A program made the position numbers and the translations under genes. 7,863 nt of DNA, taken from NCBI GenBank assembly GCA_937894565.1, contig CALBHK010000481.1, positions 1 to 7,863 on the forward strand. Direction: 5' to 3'. Below are positions 6,396 through 7,863 of the stretch, one piece after another. The notes under the pieces are model-generated. The model did not search any database and had not been told where the DNA came from. It was given only the letters and a program-made list of their open reading frames with translations. How positions within the stretch are numbered: the first letter of the stretch is position 1; each line of letters starts with the position of its first letter. Source of the DNA: an uncultured Chlamydiae bacterium (GTDB taxonomy: Bacteria > Chlamydiota > Chlamydiia > Chlamydiales > CALBHK01).

Positions 6396-6792
6396 TTCTC
6401 AAAAATAAATCGAGGATGCTTTTTTCTAACAGATCAAAGGTAATGGGCTTACTCAGATAACCATCCATTCCTGCTTCAAAACACTTTTCGCGGTCATCAG
6501 CAAAACAACTGGCTGTGAGCCCTAAAATAAGCGTATGGTCTTTTTTTCCTTCTAACTTTCGCATTTCAGATGCAGTTTGAAATCCATCCATCATAGGCAT
6601 TTGAATATCCATAATGATTAAATCGTATTTATTTTTTTTCCATTTTTCAATGGCTTCTAATCCATTATTTGCAATATCTAAATGACATTTCATGATCTCT
6701 AGCATGCTGAACATAAGCTCTTGATTATCGATATCATCTTCCGCAAGTAGAATGGACTTTCCTGCAAAAGGGGGTAATGATTTTTCAACCAT
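6385..6792 (-). CDS. Stand-alone response-regulator receiver domain protein
   Basis: A 135-residue protein that is essentially one REC domain, so it would relay a phosphoryl group or act by protein contact rather than bind DNA. All conserved sites are present: acidic pair Asp19-Asp20 (LLAEDD), phospho-acceptor Asp62 (IIMDIQMPMMDG), Thr93 (LTAS) and Lys115 (SKP). The pattern MDIQMPMMDG and the position after a HATPase resemble the C-terminal receiver of hybrid kinases. I chose ATG 6792: it overlaps the kinase stop in ATGGTTGA and has AGGA eight bases upstream. The frame stays open to a TTG at 6837, but the extra residues are linker-like and overlap the kinase. Coupled translation with the kinase core suggests they are partners. 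The gene ends 11 bases inside the convergent 82-residue gene. Confidence 0.88.
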   Translation of the reverse strand: MVEKSLPPFAGKSILLAEDDIDNQELMFSMLEIMKCHLDIANNGLEAIEKWKKNKYDLIIMDIQMPMMDGFQTASEMRKLEGKKDHTLILGLTASCFADDREKCFEAGMDGYLSKPITFDLLEKSILDLFLRTND

Positions 6793-7606
6793 GTGTTTTA
6801 TCCTGTTTATCGAGGGAATTGCAACTCTCCCTATCAATTAAAAAAGGGATTTCAAACCAAAAGGTAGAACCGACCCCTATTTTACTCTTAAAGTCAATTT
6901 TACCCCCCAGCATCTTTACTAACTCTTTACTAATGACCAGTCCAAGCCCTGTTCCGCTAAATTTTCTGGTTGAGGATTCATCTACTTGGGAAAATTTCTT
7001 GAAAACACAATCAAATTTATCTTCACTAATTCCGATGCCACTATCTTCTACTTCTAACCTAATCTGAATATGATCTTCATCTTTATTTTTTGAGGTGATG
7101 CTAACTTTAATAGAGCCTTCTTCTGTAAACTTTATCGAATTACCTATTAAATTGGTCATAATTTGTTGGATTCGATTAGGATCCCCAATGATTTTTAAAG
7201 AGAGTTGTGGGTCATAATTAGTGATAAGCTTTAAATTTTTTTCTTTTGCGGAAAAGCTCATGATTTCAACGACTTCATTGGCTAAAGTGATAAAGTCGCA
7301 CTGGTTGGAATGTAGTTTCATTTCTCCCGCTTCTATCTTTGACAAATCTAAAATATGGGTAATGATCCCCAGTAGAATTCGGCTGGATATAGAGATGCTT
7401 TTGACATATTTTTGCTCTTTTTCCGCAAGGTTTGATCTGGCCAATAAAGAGGCATTTCCTATGACTACATTTAAAGCGTTGCGAATTTCGTGGCTCATAT
7501 TGGCAAGAAAAAAACTTTTGGCAATATTTGCTTGTTCAGCACGTTTAAGAGCTTTGTCTATTTCAAATTCTTTTGCTTTTAAGATGGTTGATAGTGAATG
7601 TAATGA
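6785..7606 (-). pseudogene. Histidine kinase catalytic core (HisKA-HATPase_c), N-terminus lost
   Basis: The catalytic half of a two-component sensor kinase of the hybrid type. Numbering from the ATG at 7498 (237 residues): H-box SHEIRNALN with phospho-acceptor His3, N-box NLIGNSIKF (116-124), G1 DSGIGIS (152-158), F-box FKKFSQVD and G2 GTGLGL (182-187). ATP binding and kinase sites are therefore intact. However, that ATG falls inside the conserved FLANMSHEIR run and has no Shine-Dalgarno. Kinase-like coil sequence (KAKEFEIDKALKRAEQANIAKS) continues in frame upstream to about 7583. The frame then meets a TGA at 7607-7609, with no ATG, GTG or TTG between it and 7498. No sensor, PAS or membrane region exists in any minus frame beyond. 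A gene broken at its 5' side is the simplest reading; a minimal open frame would be 6785-7498. It overlaps the receiver gene by 8 bases. Confidence 0.72.
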
Positions 7607-7863
7607 TCAGGCAAAGCTTGGGGCATGGACGCAAGGAATTGGAGAGAAAAAACGAATTCAGAATATTGTGAGTGAGTTTGGAAGTGAGCATCAGCAATTG
7701 GTGAGTATTTTGGATAAATTGCCTGTGAAATTATCTGAGGCATTGCTATTAGAAGAAATAGGTATTAAGCCAAATAGTGTAATTAGAGTCGTTAAAGAAC
7801 ATGCAAGATTTCAATGGGATGTTACTCGTGAAAAATCAAGCATTAATATTATTATTCAGTATT
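7584..7863 (+). CDS. Unrecognised open frame, runs off the window
   Basis: From ATG 7584 the plus strand is open for 93 codons to the window edge. The product begins MVDSECNDQAKLGAWTQG and has a protein-like composition with amphipathic stretches such as KLPVKLSEALLLEEIG. I recognise no family. No Shine-Dalgarno precedes the ATG (only AAG), and the frame upstream is open only as antisense of the kinase, so the true 5' end may be missing. All three minus-strand frames opposite are interrupted by stops, which favours the plus strand as coding. It could be the start of a gene head-to-head with the kinase, or a fragment joined to it by rearrangement. Confidence 0.45.
   Translation, partial: MVDSECNDQAKLGAWTQGIGEKKRIQNIVSEFGSEHQQLVSILDKLPVKLSEALLLEEIGIKPNSVIRVVKEHARFQWDVTREKSSINIIIQY

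Noticed and set aside
6777..7067. Plus-strand open frame opposite the kinase
   Set aside because: It is antisense to the HATPase N, G1 and G2 boxes, which fixes the minus strand as coding.
7610..7863. Continuation of the kinase N-terminus after a frameshift
   Set aside because: All three minus-strand frames contain stops and none shows PAS, HAMP or membrane-like sequence.

Overview
The window reads as ordinary chromosomal DNA of a Gram-negative, AT-leaning bacterium. The best guess is a Chlamydiota member of the environmental (Parachlamydia/Protochlamydia/Waddlia-like) kind. This is inferred from the combination of a RecD2-type helicase, an exported two-HKD phospholipase D-like protein, compact DapB and DapA, a YtqB/MnmM-type methyltransferase, a small exported beta-barrel and hybrid-type histidine kinase remnants. 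No rRNA or other phylogenetic marker is present, so the assignment is tentative.

Left block (1-4242, plus strand): four genes form one very tight transcription unit. The 3' three quarters of recD2 overlap an exported PLD-family protein by ATGA. The PLD stop abuts the dapB ATG with no spacer, and dapB overlaps dapA by 11 bases. DapA and DapB catalyse consecutive steps of lysine/meso-diaminopimelate synthesis. RecD2 and the PLD protein have no evident link to that pathway. The unit ends at a large hairpin with 43-base arms (4277-4382) followed by a T-rich run.

Middle (4398-6395): a minus-strand MnmM/YtqB-like tRNA methyltransferase converges on the hairpin. A 333-base gap follows, holding a 19-base imperfect inverted repeat and no convincing gene. 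Next, on the plus strand, come a 235-residue outer-membrane beta-barrel candidate with a near-perfect Rho-independent terminator behind it, and a small 82-residue exported protein rich in Q, E and R.

Right block (6385-7863): on the minus strand, the catalytic core of a histidine kinase is followed by a stand-alone receiver-domain protein, the two coupled by an 8-base overlap. The kinase frame loses kinase-like sequence just upstream of its H-box and has no usable start codon. An unrecognised plus-strand frame begins at the same point and runs off the window. This looks like a junction of two broken genes, by rearrangement, insertion or misassembly, and is the most unusual spot in the window. 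I did not find a clear new multi-gene system.
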